64,000 bases of DNA, from NCBI GenBank assembly GCA_016706225.1, contig JADJKB010000005.1, forward strand, positions 1,178,001 to 1,242,000, written 5' to 3'. Both the position numbers and the translations under genes were made by a program. The notes under the pieces are model-generated. The model did no database searches. It saw nothing but the letters and a program-made list of their open reading frames with translations, and was not told the origin of the DNA. This DNA is from Myxococcales bacterium. GTDB taxonomy: Bacteria; Myxococcota_A; Polyangia; Polyangiales; Polyangiaceae. Of this stretch, positions 62,694 to 64,000 are shown in pieces (position 1 is the first letter of the stretch; each line of letters opens with the position of its first letter).

Positions 62694-62756
62694 GCCCGAC
62701 GGTCCAACGCCTCCGCGGCCGCCGCATCGGCCGAATTTTCGGGCGCGGTCTTGGCG

Positions 62757-63206
62757 TCAGTCCGGGCCGGCCTCCGAATTGCTGTCCGGTGCGGCATCCG
62801 CTCCGCCGTCGGGGCACGGGTCGAAGACGCTGTCGTAACTCCCAGCGTGGCACTCGGCGCTGCCAATCCAGCCGCAGCTCGCAGTGAAGCTGCAGTACGT
62901 TGGGCTCGAGTGCGGGCAGCTATCCCCCAGCTTCGGTAGTGGGGTGCTCTTGGCTGGGCAGGACGGCACGATGTCGCACGGGAGGCCCACCTTCACCCAT
63001 TGCCCGTTCGCGCATGCGAACGTGTAACCACACGAGCCGCCGTATTCGCATCGGAGCTCGGGATCTGCGCTGCAGGCTCCCGACGGGAAGTCCGTTGGGC
63101 AGGTGTTCGCGTTCGACCGATCGTTTCCACACCCCATCGCTGCCGCCAGGCCCGCAACGCTCCACGCAATGGAGCGGAGAGCGAGGCGCGTCGTGAGCAT
63201 CGACAT
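62757..63206 (-). CDS. Cys-rich lipoprotein, 149 residues
   Basis: The signal ends in AAAMGC (Cys26). The mature part has about 14 cysteines (CPTDFPSGACSADPELRCEY, CGYTFACANGQWV, CSFTASCGWIGSAEC) and an acidic tail. Small disulphide-rich surface protein of unknown function. Confidence 0.77.
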   Translation of the reverse strand: MSMLTTRLALRSIAWSVAGLAAAMGCGNDRSNANTCPTDFPSGACSADPELRCEYGGSCGYTFACANGQWVKVGLPCDIVPSCPAKSTPLPKLGDSCPHSSPTYCSFTASCGWIGSAECHAGSYDSVFDPCPDGGADAAPDSNSEAGPD

Positions 63207-63255
63207 ACGCCAGAAGCCTAGCAGCCAAAGGCGGCGTCATGCCCGTCGGCGATCG

Positions 63256-64000
63256 TCAGGGCACTCCGCAGTACGACGTGAGCTGCGGCGCATTCCACGG
63301 CTTGCAGGCGTAACCCGAGGGGCAGGCGCTCGGACTGAGGTAGCACATCACCCGCTTGCCAAGCGCGTACTGGCAGCTCGCGGCGCTCTCGCACTTCATC
63401 GTCGTGAACTGCGTGAGGGTAGAGTTGAGCGTGCCGCAGCACACCTCGCCACCAGAGCAATCCTCGGGACCGTTGCAGTAGATCTTCACGCTGCCCGGGT
63501 AACACTGATCACTGGGAGTGACGCAGCCCATGAGCCACTGCGTTCCCGTAGCTGGCTTCGTCGCGCAGCAGTAGTCGCCCGCAGCGAGTTGGCAGAGTTG
63601 CTCGAATCCGCAAGAAACGGCCTTGGGCTCGCAGAGCGAGGCGTAGTCATCGCAGCACTTCGTCATCGTACAATTCGAGTTGCAGTGGCAGGTCGTGCCT
63701 GGAGGCGAATAGGCCTCGCCGCAATGTCCCGCGCACAAGCTCCCCGTGCCGGAGCTGCCGCCTCCGCCTCCAGGAGCGCCTCCGCCACCCGGGCTGCCTC
63801 CGCCGCCAGGAGCGCCTCCACTCGGCGAACCGCCACCGCTCGGGGAGCCACCGCCTCCCGGCGTGCCCCCGCTCGCTGACGCGCCTCCGGTCGCCGCGCC
63901 TCCGCCACCCGTGGCGCCACCCGGAGCGCCTCCACCAGAGGGCGAACCGCCGCTCGAGCCCCCGCTCGCGCCCGCAGTTCCCCCTCCGCCGCTGCCAGCC
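63256..64000 (-). CDS. Somatomedin-B-like Cys-rich protein, 5' end beyond the window
   Basis: The gene runs off the right edge. The visible N-terminal part is a Gly/Ser/Ala/Pro low-complexity linker. The body starts with CAGHCGEAYSPPGTTCHC, CNSNCTMTKCCDDYASLC, which matches the somatomedin-B cysteine pattern (C-x3-C...C-x-C-x3-C-x5-CC-x-D-Y). It continues with Cys-rich segments (CNGPEDCSGGEVCCG) to a stop at 63256. Somatomedin B domains are best known from animal extracellular proteins. The signal peptide is not in the window. Confidence 0.77.
   Translation of the reverse strand, partial: AGSGGGGTAGASGGSSGGSPSGGGAPGGATGGGGAATGGASASGGTPGGGGSPSGGGSPSGGAPGGGGSPGGGGAPGGGGGSSGTGSLCAGHCGEAYSPPGTTCHCNSNCTMTKCCDDYASLCEPKAVSCGFEQLCQLAAGDYCCATKPATGTQWLMGCVTPSDQCYPGSVKIYCNGPEDCSGGEVCCGTLNSTLTQFTTMKCESAASCQYALGKRVMCYLSPSACPSGYACKPWNAPQLTSYCGVP

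Noticed and set aside
63750..64000. Dense GC-rich short repeats at the right edge
   Set aside because: They are the Gly/Ser/Pro linker of the somatomedin-B-like gene read on the other strand; no spacer structure.

Overview
The window is GC-rich, gene-dense DNA that looks like a Polyangiales-type (Sorangium/Polyangium-like) myxobacterium. The evidence is a member of the Myxococcales-specific TIGR02265/DUF2378 family at 28.6 kb, a MYXO-CTERM-like C-terminal tag at 46.1 kb, and about 25 secreted lipoproteins with Gly/Ser/Thr linkers and Cys-rich or beta-propeller bodies. Several carry animal-like extracellular domains (Kazal, somatomedin B, a serpin relic). Genus level cannot be settled from the sequence.

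Region 1 (0-17.7 kb) is a defence and accessory island. It holds an HExxH metallopeptidase-like protein, a stand-alone trypsin-like protease, fragments of a RadC-like gene and of a PLD-like gene, a PD-(D/E)XK nuclease-like protein, and two adjacent genes of a BREX type 2 (Pgl) phage-defence locus: pglW (NERD plus two kinase-like domains) and pglX (adenine methyltransferase). pglX carries a single apparent frameshift. pglY and pglZ are absent from the flanks seen here. Next follows a translationally coupled STAS-HATPase / STAS-like (DUF4325) / unknown operon and an Mrr-type endonuclease. Two copies of a RadC 3' end in the same orientation (2.6 and 5.6 kb) bracket the scrambled part and may mark recombination points.

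Region 2 (17.8-32 kb) is mostly secreted lipoproteins, including a duplicated pair with one decayed copy. Also present are a histidine-kinase-like ATPase without an evident phosphoacceptor His, a DUF2378 protein, a P-loop kinase-like protein and a serpin pseudogene that has lost its reactive-centre region.

Region 3 (32-44.3 kb) is a second accessory island. It holds a SWIM-finger DDE transposase coupled by stop/start overlaps to an HTH gene and a 47-residue protein, a cluster of unrecognised genes (one with a LOTUS/OST-HTH-like N-terminus) with visible promoters and palindromes, a YfcE-like phosphoesterase, a double-XRE regulator, remnants of a two-gene transposon (Mu-type transposase plus ExeA-like ATPase), and a DNA-methyltransferase relic.

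Region 4 (44.4-64 kb) returns to envelope proteins: Cys-rich and propeller lipoproteins, an ECF sigma factor with its coupled partner and a neighbouring exported protein, an SGNH hydrolase lipoprotein (frameshifted), a META-domain protein, and a somatomedin-B-like protein running off the right edge. Dispersed intergenic repeats (about 210 bp at 17.0 and 60.0 kb; about 45 bp at 20.9 and 21.9 kb) and shared hairpins occur between these genes. No tRNA, rRNA or CRISPR array was seen.
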